A stretch of 64,000 nt of DNA from Picocystis sp. L7 (GCA_020975725.1 QXJR01000027.1:868001-932000); one strand, 5' to 3'; positions 9,264 to 18,880 are shown, numbered from the stretch's first letter. Notes: generated by a model not told the origin, from the letters alone. Program-made: numbers and translations.

Positions 9264-9710
9264 CGTCCCTGGCGCGTGAAGAGACAAACCCGCATCCACA
9301 CGTGTCCACGCCACCGTTCGCACTGTTTCCCGTTCCATCCACGAAGGTCCAGGCCTATAGGATCCTTCTCTTGGCTCCGCGGATCCATCGCCTCGTTTCC
9401 TCCTCGCCAAGCTCCGAATGCCCCTCTCCATCCACGCTGCTCTTTCTCCCCGCTCGTTGATGCTCTCGGAAGGTGTATGCGACCCTCACCTGCCCGCACG
9501 GATGCGACGACGAAGATTCTGCCGGCACGCTGCGATCGTTCCGTCGTCCCGTTCGTCCTTGGTTCGATCTGCAGCCCTGTTCGCACGCACCTCGGCAGTT
9601 TCGGTTGTAGGAACGGCTCCCAGACCGAATTTCATGTCCGATCGCAGTCGATCGGTTGACCGGACGGGACCCGGAAATCACCCGGTTCGATCGGGGCTTG
9701 ATTGGAGGGG

Positions 9711-9771
9711 GATTTGACAGGGGTGACGCTGGGGTGACGAAATTCCGTGAAGAGGAGATCCGGGAGATCCC
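9711..9771. repeat. TGACG-type dispersed repeat, copy B
   Basis: The core, 25 bases at 9729-9753 beginning CTGGGGTGACGAAA and ending CCGTGAAGA, is identical to 52848-52872. The flanks are also similar, with an upstream GGGGTGA and a downstream GGAGATCC or GGGATCC. No left inverted arm is present in this copy. Confidence 0.75.
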
Positions 9772-10491
9772 CGACCCTGCCACGTCGGTCCAACGTTCGT
9801 GGGAAGGGGGGTGGCTGGATGGCGGGAACCCTTCCCATTGGAGGGTGGGGGAGAAGGATTTCTCCCGGGAGGGACGTGGCGGCAGGCCATCGAAGGGCGG
9901 GAAGGGACGAGTGGAAGCCCACACAGGAGCCCACGTGTGCAGGGAAGGATGGAGAGGGACGCAAGAACGGCGCTGGGAGGCGTGGGAGGGACGTCTGGAC
10001 CACCGCCCTCGATCGTCGAAGTTGCCAACCTACAAATGTGTAGGTGAATGCCCACCCGGACTGTCCCTTGGACGAACCGACTACCATGCGCACCTTTCAC
10101 GCGTGTCCTTCCCTTCCCTGCCAGGATCCGCTGGTGCGAAATGGCTTCCGTGTACATGACGATGGAAGCTCATCGAAAGGTTTGGCACGTCCAAAACACG
10201 GCCCGGACGTCCGAACGGCCATCTCGTCCGTCGATCACTGGTTTTCGAACGGATCCATCCACCACTCCTCCGGTTTCCGCTCTTCGTGAACCCGGATCCG
10301 ATCGGGTCTGCGGGTGATCCCGAACCCGAGCCCTCCCGGGGACGTTTCGGATCCCAAAGGGCGGGAAGACGGGGTGGAGATCGGCATTCCCGAGGTCGGT
10401 GGGGGGTGGGTTTTGGAGGGAAACGAACGGACACGCGTGACCTCGTTCGAAATGCAAAGCAGGTAGGCGAGAGGAAGCGAAGGCGTGCAAG

Positions 10492-12396
10492 ATGACGAGG
10501 TGGAAACGAAGAGGGAAGATGGGAAACAAAGCGACGGTGTGGTGGAGGGCCGTGGCACTCGGATGCGGTGTGGCGTTCCTCGTCGGGATGAGGCAAACCC
10601 TCCAGGGACTCGTGGAAAAACTCACCGAGGAAAAAGTGGACCAGAACTTCCTCTCCGAAAGATACGTGAAGTGCGTGTACATGAGAAAAACGGGAGATTG
10701 CACGCCATGGGGACCGCTCCGAGGAAGAGACAGGTGCAACAAAAAGATGTCCGATGTAGGACGAGATCAAGCTACCTTCTGCGAATGCATCGGTGGCTGG
10801 ACGACCAAACACCTCTTCTGCGGAATGAAAAAACCAAAACTCACCTGCGAAGAGGCGTGCGCCAACCTATTCACACATTCGCATCCCGGGGCACCGGACG
10901 TGCTCAGGCTCCACAAAAAGCTCAATTGCTCGAATCACAGCCTCATGAAGGAATACTCCAAGAGCAAGTGCAACGCTAGCCTCTTAGACAGGTCCTACGT
11001 TGAAACAGACGAAGACTATAGATATCCCACCATGTACGACGAGAGCGCCAGGGACATCTGGTCGCTCATTTCGGAAGCGTACCGGGTGACAGGAGACAAA
11101 GAAAACATCACTGCTCCCATGCGACGAACGAAGGAGGAAGACTTTGTGAGAGAAGGCGTCAGGATGCCCCCCGAAGATCTCGCCGCCGCCAGAAAACAAT
11201 GGATGAGGTTTCTTGGACTCGCCCCCAGTTACAGGGAAGTGAGCCATCATTTCAGCGGAACGGGCATAGTCATGGTTGCCGGAGGGAGTGGAAAGTACTT
11301 GCTGCCTGCCGTGGTAAACGTCAACTTCCTGCGTCACATCGGTTGCACGCTTCCCATTGAGATTTGGATACCCTTCCAAGACAGATCTCCTTGTGAAGTG
11401 GTCGACACCTTTTCGTCGCTGGACGCCACTGTGCGCATTCTGGAAGAGCTACCATTCCTCCCTCAGCAAGGATTTTCCCTGAAGGCAGCATCGATAGTGC
11501 TTTCGCGCTTCCAAAACATCCTCTTTTTGGATTCAGACAGCATATCAGTGTATGATCCTGAATACCTCTTCCAGACTGATGAGTTCCGTGATCATGGTGC
11601 CGTGTTCTGGCCGGACTTTTGGAATACCACGATTGCCCCCGACCTTCTGGAGGTGCTCGGTCTTAGCTGGGCGCTTGTCCCTGCAGGATCGCATGAGAGT
11701 GGGCAGATGATGTTTGACAAGGCCAGGACGTGGGATGGACTCCTCTTGGCCCTGTTCATGAACCTGAAACATCATCTTTACTTTGACCTGCTCACGGATT
11801 ACCTGGGTTGGGGCGACAAGGAATCCTTTCCCTTTGGGCAGATTGTGACAGGAAAATCGTACCACCTGATTTCTACACCAGTTCGTTCTGCTGGCATTCC
11901 TGCATACAACTGTACCGACCCCATCCAACCACGGCTTTGCAAGATGACAAAGTTTTATGGTAACACTATGGTTCAGCACGATCCACACGGGAGGGTGCTC
12001 TTCATGCATGTGAATATGCCCCCAAAATTCTCGTTGCACATTGTAGATTCGTTCATGCAGTACATTAGGAGGTGGCAGGTAATCTTTCCGGGAAATATAA
12101 GAGTGCAGGACGCTCTACGGTGGTCTGGAGTGGACGCTGAGCGGCTCATCTACGACATCCTGGTCGACGTTGGCTGCATGCCCGATTCCCTGGCCATCTT
12201 TCCAGAGGAACCTTCAGTTTTGGAGACGTTGAAGGGGGACAGGCTGACTGTCTACGGTCCTCATCTGTCCCATGGCATAGACCTGAGCTTCTTGATGAGC
12301 GAGGAAGACCAGCACCTTCACCGCAACATTTCGTTCGAGGACGGGTACGTGGAAGGTGATTTTGACAGCACATTCGTGCATCGCTTCCAGTACTGA
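10492..12396 (+). CDS. Golgi mannosyltransferase-like protein, GT71 (MNN1/MNN2) family
   Basis: This 634-residue protein is predicted to be a type II Golgi membrane enzyme. A short basic N-terminus precedes a single hydrophobic anchor (about residues 16-35, ATVWWRAVALGCGVAFLVG). A Cys-rich stem follows (about residues 60-170, more than ten Cys), then a catalytic domain. The catalytic region carries hallmarks of GT71 alpha-mannosyltransferases: GTGIVMVAGGSGKYLLPA, IEIWIPFQD, FSLKAASIVLSRFQNILFLD followed by SDSISVYDPEYLF (metal-binding D.D-like motif), and GAVFWPDFW. It would transfer mannose from GDP-mannose to glycans in the secretory pathway. The Cys-rich stem is unlike the fungal enzymes and may be a separate module. 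The start at 10492 is the first ATG; MGNKATVW nine residues later is an alternative. Confidence 0.7.
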   Translation: MTRWKRRGKMGNKATVWWRAVALGCGVAFLVGMRQTLQGLVEKLTEEKVDQNFLSERYVKCVYMRKTGDCTPWGPLRGRDRCNKKMSDVGRDQATFCECIGGWTTKHLFCGMKKPKLTCEEACANLFTHSHPGAPDVLRLHKKLNCSNHSLMKEYSKSKCNASLLDRSYVETDEDYRYPTMYDESARDIWSLISEAYRVTGDKENITAPMRRTKEEDFVREGVRMPPEDLAAARKQWMRFLGLAPSYREVSHHFSGTGIVMVAGGSGKYLLPAVVNVNFLRHIGCTLPIEIWIPFQDRSPCEVVDTFSSLDATVRILEELPFLPQQGFSLKAASIVLSRFQNILFLDSDSISVYDPEYLFQTDEFRDHGAVFWPDFWNTTIAPDLLEVLGLSWALVPAGSHESGQMMFDKARTWDGLLLALFMNLKHHLYFDLLTDYLGWGDKESFPFGQIVTGKSYHLISTPVRSAGIPAYNCTDPIQPRLCKMTKFYGNTMVQHDPHGRVLFMHVNMPPKFSLHIVDSFMQYIRRWQVIFPGNIRVQDALRWSGVDAERLIYDILVDVGCMPDSLAIFPEEPSVLETLKGDRLTVYGPHLSHGIDLSFLMSEEDQHLHRNISFEDGYVEGDFDSTFVHRFQY

Positions 12397-12592
12397 GCAC
12401 GGCTTGGTGGCACAGCCCATCGGGAATGCAAGCGTTCCTTTCACCTCTGCACGTTTCGATCCCTTTTCGTCCCTTCGCTTCGTCTCGATCCTCTTCCATC
12501 CGACTGCCCTATCAGACAAGGTCGATTTCGCCCGGTGAATTGTTCGAGCCATTCGACCCTGTCGGTCCTCTTTCCCGCGAAAACAGAGGCGC

Positions 12593-13459
12593 ATGGAGTC
12601 AGGCATGGCCCAGCCGAGCAAGCGCGTGCTGCTGGTGCGACTGGGTGCTTCAGATGCATCCAAGCTACTGGAAAAAGGAGTGGTGATCGAAGCAAGAAAG
12701 TTGGACGCGACAGGTGGCGCTACCGAGAGTGTCCATTCGGTGGTGGCTGGTGAGCTGCTGGAATGGAACGCTTGGAGGCCCAAGTTCGGGACGTGGATGG
12801 TGGGAGACGCAGTGTTGGAAGACTCTGGCCTGTACATGGCGACTCCAGTTGACCCTCTTTTCTCCATGATCTCGCTCTTGGAGAGGAGCAGACGAAAATC
12901 GAAGGAAAGTGATGGAATGTTCTGCGATTTGGAACATATCCTGGGTCAGGAGGATGGGTGCGAGGTATTGATGGGGGTGAATGAACTGGAGCAACGACTG
13001 GAGTCGATTTGCAGCGTGAAACAAATCGGAGGAATGAAATTTTTTCGCCTTTGCGATGAGAAAGCACTGGCATGGCTGTGCTGCAAAGTGGACCAGGTGA
13101 TGGTTGGAATGCAGGAAAACTGCGGGGGAATGTTCAAGCAACTTTCAACGGAAGCCTTGAGAGCGTACGCGGTGGAATTTTTGTCAGACTATATGAGCAA
13201 TGAATGGCTGGTCAGGCTCAGAGAAATTCTGGACGTCCAGGTGCAAAGTACAGGAGCAACGGAAGTGTTTGGCGACATCAGGGATGCCGACGAAGGCGAT
13301 TTCGTTACGAGGGAAAGCGCAGAGGAAAGAAAAAAGAGGCAAGCGCAGGTCAAATCGAAGCAACAGGAGGAGGCAAGGAAAAAAGCGAAGCTAGCCAAGG
13401 CAGCGGCGGCTGCGAAGGGAACAAAGCAGTTAACCGCGTTTTTCTCCAAGAAAAGCTGA
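12593..13459 (+). CDS. RNASEH2B: Ribonuclease H2 subunit B
   Basis: This protein of 288 residues contains the RNase H2 B-subunit signature ATPVDPLFSMISLLE after a beta-rich triple-barrel-like start, then an all-helical middle. The end carries a basic, Ala- and Lys-rich stretch followed by TKQLTAFFSKKS, which resembles the PCNA-binding motif at the end of human RNASEH2B (MKSIDTFF). Together with subunits A and C, this non-catalytic subunit supports removal of ribonucleotides from nuclear DNA, and the tail would tether the complex to PCNA. The gene lies 196 bases after the GT71 gene and converges on the DHHC gene, with only 32 bases between stops. MAQPSK at 12605 is an alternative start. Confidence 0.75.
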   Translation: MESGMAQPSKRVLLVRLGASDASKLLEKGVVIEARKLDATGGATESVHSVVAGELLEWNAWRPKFGTWMVGDAVLEDSGLYMATPVDPLFSMISLLERSRRKSKESDGMFCDLEHILGQEDGCEVLMGVNELEQRLESICSVKQIGGMKFFRLCDEKALAWLCCKVDQVMVGMQENCGGMFKQLSTEALRAYAVEFLSDYMSNEWLVRLREILDVQVQSTGATEVFGDIRDADEGDFVTRESAEERKKRQAQVKSKQQEEARKKAKLAKAAAAAKGTKQLTAFFSKKS

Positions 13460-13491
13460 ACTACCTCATCAGGCGTATCGTGCACGCCATT

Positions 13492-14325
13492 TTATTCAAC
13501 GTAGAAACTGACCTTCCCTCTTGGCCCACGCAGGGAGGGAAGGCACCACACTACCCACCAAAACCTCCCACTCACGTTGAAGACCTGCTGGAAATTCCTC
13601 ACCCAACCTTTGTCGAATGGGTTGCGATATGTTTCTCCATATTCCAGGGCATCCAGTTTTATGTGCTCGAACTCTATTGAATCTATGGTGCTTTGTGCCG
13701 TGAATACGTAGTAGAGCTGCCAGAGTAGCAGGCATCCCACGGCCACAGCCAGGGTCGTTCCCAGTGCGAACGTCAGGACAAGTTGCATGGGATCTGGCGT
13801 GATTGTCTCTCGATGGAAGAAGAGGAGATTTCCCGTCACGGTAGCGGCGTAGACGGTTCCTACGAACACCCAGAAGAGGAAGAGTAGGAAGTACCGGTAG
13901 TTCTTGTGTCCGATGCAGTTGGCTACCCAGATGCAGTGGTGATCCATGGAAAGCACACAACGGTTGCATATCGAACAGTGATGCGTGAACGGAGGTTTCC
14001 AACCCCCGTTGCATTTCCTGCACGTTTGGATGCCCAATCCACGCGACGCCAATCCTGCGATCTCCTCTCCCACGTCTTCTGGCGAGCCAGGGTCGGTGGC
14101 TGCACACAGCACGAAGTTGAAGGCCACGTTCAACAGCACGGCGCTCAGCAGTGCGTAGTGCGCTCCACGTGCGAACGGTTGCGCCGTGATTCTGGGCACG
14201 GCATCGACCACGACGCCGCGCGACACCGTCCAAGCCAGCGTCGGCGTGAGCAGCAGCAGTCCAGGTGCGAGTTTCTTGGCGATGGCGGTGACCTTGGCGG
14301 ACGTCCAGGCCGCGGCCAGTCGCAT
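13492..14325 (-). CDS. DHHC-type protein S-palmitoyltransferase
   Basis: This 277-residue membrane enzyme has the DHHC cysteine-rich domain: CRKCNGGWKPPFTHHCSIC, then CNRCVLSMDHHCIWVANCIG, with the catalytic Cys in DHHC and the usual zinc-binding Cys and His residues. Two hydrophobic segments precede it (LAPGLLLLTPTLAW and a second near ALLSAVLLNVAFNFVLC) and two follow, the standard four-TM layout with the active site facing the cytosol. A TTxE-like motif is replaced by DSIEFEH. The start at 14325 (MRLAAAW) is the first ATG that leaves TM1 intact. It makes the first 44 bases overlap head-to-head with the racemase gene on the other strand. An AATAAA overlaps the stop codon (minus strand, 13491-13496). 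Confidence 0.85.
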   Translation of the reverse strand: MRLAAAWTSAKVTAIAKKLAPGLLLLTPTLAWTVSRGVVVDAVPRITAQPFARGAHYALLSAVLLNVAFNFVLCAATDPGSPEDVGEEIAGLASRGLGIQTCRKCNGGWKPPFTHHCSICNRCVLSMDHHCIWVANCIGHKNYRYFLLFLFWVFVGTVYAATVTGNLLFFHRETITPDPMQLVLTFALGTTLAVAVGCLLLWQLYYVFTAQSTIDSIEFEHIKLDALEYGETYRNPFDKGWVRNFQQVFNVSGRFWWVVWCLPSLRGPRGKVSFYVE

Positions 14326-15562
14326 CGAAGGCCAGGTGGTGCGCACACCTTGCATGTGGCGACCGGAAGCCGACGTGGCCAGCGGTTGCGAAGGCCTGCG
14401 TCTCCACTTCAAAGCCGAGAACTTCCAACGTGGGGGATCGTTCAAGGCACGTGGTGCACTCCATGCGATCAGATGTCATCAGGAAGGATGCGCAGAGGCC
14501 TGCCGAGTGAAGGAGGAAACCATGGCACAAGGCGAAGTCGATGGGAGACGTGCTGGTCTTGGTCGAAGCAAGAACCAGGAGGACGTCCAAGCGGTGGTGG
14601 TGGCACACAGCAGCGGAAACCACGCCTCGGCCGTGGCTTGGGCTGCTTCTGTGGTGGGTCTAGAAGCACAAGTGGTCATCCCACATGGCGCACCCACCTG
14701 CAAAGTCGAAGCAGCCGTGAAGAACGGAGCCAAGCTGGTGCGTTGCGACTCGAACATGTGCGCCAGAGAACAAGCCGCTCGTCTCGTGATGGAAGAGCAT
14801 GCAAAGGAAGGAAAACCGGTGCTCTTCGTGGCGCCTTTCGACGATCCTCGCGTCATTGCAGGACAGGGCACCGTCGCCATCGAGATGCTGGAGCAAGTGC
14901 CGAACCTGGACGTCATCGTGGCGCCCATCTCCGGCGGGGGTCTGCTCTCCGGCATCGCCGTGGCGGCCAAAGCCATCAAGCCCAGCATTCGTATCATCGG
15001 TGCCGAACCTCGTGGAACCGATGGCGGTGAAGAGGGAACGGAATCGGACGCGGACCTGGGACGTGCGGACGCGGCCCTCTCGTTGCGACGTGGTGCGAGG
15101 ACGCCTTGCGCCGCGCCGGCGACGTTCGCCGACGGCCTCCGTGCCACGGTGGGACGGATCACCTGGCCTTTGCTTCGCGACTTGGTGGACGATGTGGTGG
15201 TGGTGGACGACGCTCACATCGTCCGTGCGATGCAGGTGTGCTTCGAGACGCTCAAGATGGTGGTGGAACCGAGCGGTGCGACTTCCCTCGCCGCGGTGAT
15301 GACGCCGCAGTTCCAACACCATCCGCTGCTGGCGGGACGCACCGACGTGGGTGTGGTGCTGAGCGGCGGGAACATGGACCTTGACGTGCTGTGGACCGAA
15401 TCGTCCGCTCGCGCGCACCCGTGCGTGCGAGAGGCGTCGTTGGCGCTCTCTTCTGGCGAGGCATCGCCTCCCCCGACCACAAGTTTTGGCGGGAAGGCCT
15501 TCGTTCCCCTCCCGATCTCCGAGGACGGCCCCCCTCCCGAGGTAAACCCTGGATCGTGTTAA
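14282..15562 (+). CDS. PLP-dependent serine racemase / threonine dehydratase-like enzyme
   Basis: This 426-residue fold-type II PLP enzyme shows the conserved N-terminal helix (TLADVQAAASRIEG and a following TPC), the Schiff-base lysine in GGSFKARGA, the substrate loop SSGNHASA, the phosphate-binding SGGGLLSG, and a final SGGN. There is no C-terminal ACT domain, which favours serine racemase or the catabolic threonine/serine dehydratase over the regulated biosynthetic IlvA type. A low-complexity insertion of about 45 residues follows IGAEPRG, and a roughly 60-residue Pro/Ser-rich tail is extra. The start at 14282 (MAVTLADV) is set by family similarity and overlaps the DHHC gene by 44 bases. 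Racemase versus dehydratase cannot be decided by eye. Confidence 0.8.
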   Translation: MAVTLADVQAAASRIEGQVVRTPCMWRPEADVASGCEGLRLHFKAENFQRGGSFKARGALHAIRCHQEGCAEACRVKEETMAQGEVDGRRAGLGRSKNQEDVQAVVVAHSSGNHASAVAWAASVVGLEAQVVIPHGAPTCKVEAAVKNGAKLVRCDSNMCAREQAARLVMEEHAKEGKPVLFVAPFDDPRVIAGQGTVAIEMLEQVPNLDVIVAPISGGGLLSGIAVAAKAIKPSIRIIGAEPRGTDGGEEGTESDADLGRADAALSLRRGARTPCAAPATFADGLRATVGRITWPLLRDLVDDVVVVDDAHIVRAMQVCFETLKMVVEPSGATSLAAVMTPQFQHHPLLAGRTDVGVVLSGGNMDLDVLWTESSARAHPCVREASLALSSGEASPPPTTSFGGKAFVPLPISEDGPPPEVNPGSC

Positions 15563-15637
15563 CTTCGTGTGGGTTGCTGCGAGAGGGAGGAGACGAAGGG
15601 AACCGAGCCGACGAGGCCCAGGACGTGGTTGTGGAGG

Positions 15638-16810
15638 ATGGCGAGCGCAGTGCGTGCATTGGAGTTCTACAGCGGCGTGGGAGGGCTCAGGTACGCCCTG
15701 GAAGCGATGGAGGATCGCAAAGGGGAGGTGGTGGCGGCGTTCGACATCAACGACATGGCCAACGACGTGTACCAGCACAACTTCGGGGACCGACCTCAAC
15801 AGAGGAACATCGCCGCACTCACCGCACAAGAACTCGATCGATGGGAGGCGGACCTGTGGATGATGTCTCCTCCATGCCAACCGTACACCAGAAACGGACT
15901 GAAGAAAGATGCTTTCGACGGCAGGGCAGAGAGCTTCTTGGAGCTACTGCAACAACTGCCCCGAATGAATCATCCACCGACGTCCATCCTCGTGGAAAAC
16001 GTGGTGGGGTTCGAAACATCCCGAACGAGGGAGATGCTCGTTGACATGCTCGAATCGGAAGGGTTCGCCATCGAAGAGTACATCCTGAGCCCCATCGATC
16101 TGGGCATCCCTTACACCAGACCTCGGTATTTCCTGGTGGCTTCCAACAGCAGCAGCTTTTCTGCCGCATGCAGTGAAGACACCAGGAAGGTACGAACACA
16201 ACCCCCGAGAGGATGGGAGAACGTCGTGGAAAAGTGCTTCGTACCTCGTCTGCGGTGCATGCACTCGTGGAAGCGGATGTGCAGACTAGCATTGCAGGAC
16301 TTCTTGCAGCCCGAGCAGGAGCTGCGAGAAGAAAGCGAAACGCGACGACCAACTGGAACAGAAGGACGCCAAGATCCATGGAAGACTTATTTTGTACCGG
16401 AAAAGGTACTAAAAACACACTGGCGGGTGCTTGATGTCGTGTCTCCCGCTTTCACAAGATGCAATTGTTTCACAAAGTCGTACAGTCGCTACGCGAAGGG
16501 CACTGGTTCAGTCCTTGTGCAAGCCGGAACTGCACGATTTACAGAGGAGCAGGAAGACTTTGGCTCGTACTGGATCGCCAAACAAGGAGAGTACCACGGC
16601 ATCAAAACAACCTCTCCAGAAGCGCTGGCGACACTGAAGCCACGCTATTTCACTTCCAGAGAGATAGCCAACCTGCACTGTTTTCCAGATGGGTTTTGTT
16701 TTCCATCGTATATCAGTCTCAAACAGCAATACGCCTTGCTTGGGAACAGCCTAAATTCTGCTGTGGCGGCCACCTTATTAGGGCACATATTCCCACCTTG
16801 CACTAGTTAA
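15638..16810 (+). CDS. TRDMT1: tRNA (cytosine-38) C5-methyltransferase, DNMT2/TRDMT1
   Basis: This 390-residue protein has the DNA-methyltransferase fold motifs in order: EFYSGVGG (motif I, SAM binding), SPPCQPYTRNG (motif IV, catalytic Cys80, matching human Cys79), VENVVGFE (motif VI), and the DNMT2-specific CFT motif in NCFTKSYSRYAKGTGS. It ends with REIANLHCFPDGFCFP and QQYALLGNSLN (motifs IX-X). DNMT2 methylates C38 of tRNA-Asp and some other tRNAs rather than DNA. It follows the racemase gene by 75 bases on the same strand and converges on NAMPT. The start at 15638 is the first ATG ahead of motif I. Confidence 0.92.
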   Translation: MASAVRALEFYSGVGGLRYALEAMEDRKGEVVAAFDINDMANDVYQHNFGDRPQQRNIAALTAQELDRWEADLWMMSPPCQPYTRNGLKKDAFDGRAESFLELLQQLPRMNHPPTSILVENVVGFETSRTREMLVDMLESEGFAIEEYILSPIDLGIPYTRPRYFLVASNSSSFSAACSEDTRKVRTQPPRGWENVVEKCFVPRLRCMHSWKRMCRLALQDFLQPEQELREESETRRPTGTEGRQDPWKTYFVPEKVLKTHWRVLDVVSPAFTRCNCFTKSYSRYAKGTGSVLVQAGTARFTEEQEDFGSYWIAKQGEYHGIKTTSPEALATLKPRYFTSREIANLHCFPDGFCFPSYISLKQQYALLGNSLNSAVAATLLGHIFPPCTS

Positions 16811-16853
16811 GAAAAGCTTGCACGTAAAATATAGAAGGACATGTTTTGAGCAT

Positions 16854-18404
16854 TCACACCTTTGCGTGTGGGCTCACTTTTTTTATCAGGTCTTTGAGTT
16901 CCTGAGAAATGGCATCATGCTGCTTTGGCAAGGCATGCCATTCCTTCTGTACCCGACCCTTCAAGGTGGAAAAGTCATCCCATATCCCGTCCACAGGGCC
17001 ATGGTCGTAAACAACTCGTAATAGGTTGTCTTCCTCGCCCACGTCAGCCTTTGGAAACACCATCGGAATGCCGTTGACACGCTTTACTGCCAATAGCCCA
17101 GGAAGCGAGTACTTCTCGGGATCGGTCAAGGGTGCTTTCATCACATCCCTCTCCCTCCCATCTGCATAAACAATTCGGTTCAGTTTGGTGGCGAAACTCA
17201 TGGTGTCACGGTTGACCCTCTGCAGGAGGCCGCCTCCCATACCAAAGGCGACTGCTTGTGCACTGAAACCGTCCTCCATGATTGCGTCAAGGATCCTTTC
17301 GATAGCTTCGACGTTCACCCCATCTCCCTGGATAACACCGCACCCACGCGGCACCTTGTAACCTTTAGAGTTGATATCTACCCCGAAGCATCGTTCCGCC
17401 GCACGCAGCCCTTGCAGGACAGCCTCGGTTGGATCACCGGAATCGGGTCGCAGCACCAGAAACCCACCTCTGTCAATCTTCTTCTTGGCAACAGAAGGCA
17501 GGATTTCTTCAATGGCCCGCACATAGTCGTAACTGTCCATGACACAGGCATAAATGCCATCGCCGTAGTGCTCAATCATCGTCTCCAAGGCCTGCTTCTC
17601 TGTGTCCCATGCTGTCATCACGCTGTGTTCCGTGGCAGGGATGCTGCTGGCCACCGGATTCCCGTCGTTGAGCACAAACTGCGCGTAGAACGCTGCACTC
17701 ATGGTGTCTGTCCCATCGAAATTCAAGAGGTGGGCACATCCGCCAATAACGCTTTGTTCCACGCATGTGCATCCACGGAACCCAAAATCATGCAGTCTGC
17801 TGTTCACAAAAGGATTTTCCTTTCCTCCATCCGCGCTCTTCTCGAACGCAGCTTCGATCACATCCTTGCAGCGTCGGGCGAGGGTGGCCACGGTTGCAGG
17901 ATACCACACCTGGGTAAGTAGGGTTTCGAGGTAGGTGCACAGTCTGGAAAACTCCCCTTCGGCGGTGATCTGGTAGATGGGCAGGTGTATATGTCCGCAC
18001 GTTCCTTCGGGCATGGCTTCGATTTTGACAGGGAAGTACCCGTCGTGTTCCTGGACGATTTTGAGGAAGAGTTCTTTGGGCCAGGGGTAGGGGCTTTGAT
18101 CGGGTGCCCTGTGCATGTTGAAGAACTGCTCCGCTTTGGTGACGTCTGATTCCGTCCATCTCCTCCCTACGAGTGCGTTGATGGCATATCTCATCCCGTA
18201 GTAGACGAGTCTTGTGTCTTGTTTGTCCCTTTGGAATCCTCTCCGGAACTCCCCGTACGCACTGATACATTTCGCCGGTGGGTACTGTTCGAAGTGTCCA
18301 GCTTTGTAGGAATCGGAGAGCACGGCCATGGGCAACACGTCGGCCCTCAGCATGGATTCTTCGAGGTACCTGTCTCCACGCACGGCTTCGTTTCCCCGTT
18401 CCAT
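16854..18404 (-). CDS. NAMPT: Nicotinamide phosphoribosyltransferase
   Basis: This 516-residue protein matches NAMPT along its whole length (human, 491 residues). Visible signatures are LSDSYKAGHFEQYP near the N-terminus, FGFRGCTCVEQSVIGGCAHL, NFDGTDTMSAAFYA, the catalytic-His segment IPATEHSVMTAW, the PRPP/phosphate site LRPDSGDP, and VIQGDGVN with MGGGLLQ. It makes NMN from nicotinamide and PRPP, the salvage step to NAD. The start at 18404 (MERGNEAV) is chosen for length; MLRADVLPM at 18353 is also possible. Many plants and algae recycle NAD through nicotinic acid instead, so the gene is informative. It converges on DNMT2 with only 43 bases between. Confidence 0.92.
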   Translation of the reverse strand: MERGNEAVRGDRYLEESMLRADVLPMAVLSDSYKAGHFEQYPPAKCISAYGEFRRGFQRDKQDTRLVYYGMRYAINALVGRRWTESDVTKAEQFFNMHRAPDQSPYPWPKELFLKIVQEHDGYFPVKIEAMPEGTCGHIHLPIYQITAEGEFSRLCTYLETLLTQVWYPATVATLARRCKDVIEAAFEKSADGGKENPFVNSRLHDFGFRGCTCVEQSVIGGCAHLLNFDGTDTMSAAFYAQFVLNDGNPVASSIPATEHSVMTAWDTEKQALETMIEHYGDGIYACVMDSYDYVRAIEEILPSVAKKKIDRGGFLVLRPDSGDPTEAVLQGLRAAERCFGVDINSKGYKVPRGCGVIQGDGVNVEAIERILDAIMEDGFSAQAVAFGMGGGLLQRVNRDTMSFATKLNRIVYADGRERDVMKAPLTDPEKYSLPGLLAVKRVNGIPMVFPKADVGEEDNLLRVVYDHGPVDGIWDDFSTLKGRVQKEWHALPKQHDAISQELKDLIKKVSPHAKV

Positions 18405-18807
18405 ACGTTTCCGGTGTCGTTGGATCTGGCGTGTGTCCTTCCTGCACCGTCCCTTGTGTCCTGGATTCTGGATCACACCCTGCATCTCGATGGGGGGTCC
18501 CCCCTCCTCCTGGATGGGGTTGTGTGAGGGGGTGGGGATGTGCAGGAAGAAGACGTTCCCTTCTCCCCTCGCCGTCGATGGAAGATGAGCAAGCCAAACG
18601 CAACGGTTGCCATGGAGTCCCCACCCCTCCCACCCTCCTCCACCCTCCGAGGTGGGGACGAGGAAGGGTCCATGGATCGGACAAAAGGGGGAAAACAAAA
18701 GGACCGACCCCCCCTTTTCGAAAGGCCCCATCCGTGGCTGGAAACCCTTTCCCCCCCCAAAAACGAACGGGGGAGAAAAAGAGAACCGAGCGTGTCGGAG
18801 TGTGTGC
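18405..18807. other. Spacer between NAMPT and tRNA-Asn
   Basis: No gene was seen. The sequence is rich in C and G runs such as GGGGGGTCCCCCCT and should contain the NAMPT promoter. The NAMPT frame stays open through it into the tRNA, but the translation is not protein-like. Confidence 0.55.
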
Positions 18808-18880
18808 TCCTCCGGCCGGGATCGAACCGACGACCTCACGGTTAACAGCCGTGCGCTCTAGCCAGCTGAGCTACAGAGGA
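18808..18880 (-). tRNA. tRNA-Asn (GUU)
   Basis: On the minus strand the 73 bases fold as a full cloverleaf. The 7-bp acceptor pairs TCCTCTG with CGGAGGA (one G-T pair), the D stem is GCTC/GAGC, the anticodon stem is CACGG/CCGTG with loop CTGTTAA (anticodon GTT), and the T arm is GTCGG TTCGATC CCGGC. There is no intron and CCA is not encoded, as expected for a nuclear gene. Confidence 0.97.

Larger units (their letters stand above)
9157..10491. other. Non-coding region between the Crypton and the GT71 gene
   Basis: Overlapping ORFs exist on both strands but none shows a recognisable domain, so I treat the region as intergenic. It holds a 13-base-arm hairpin (9215-9263), a copy of the dispersed TGACG repeat (9711-9771), several GGATCC/GATCGG-rich stretches and the promoter of the mannosyltransferase-like gene. 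Confidence 0.55.
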
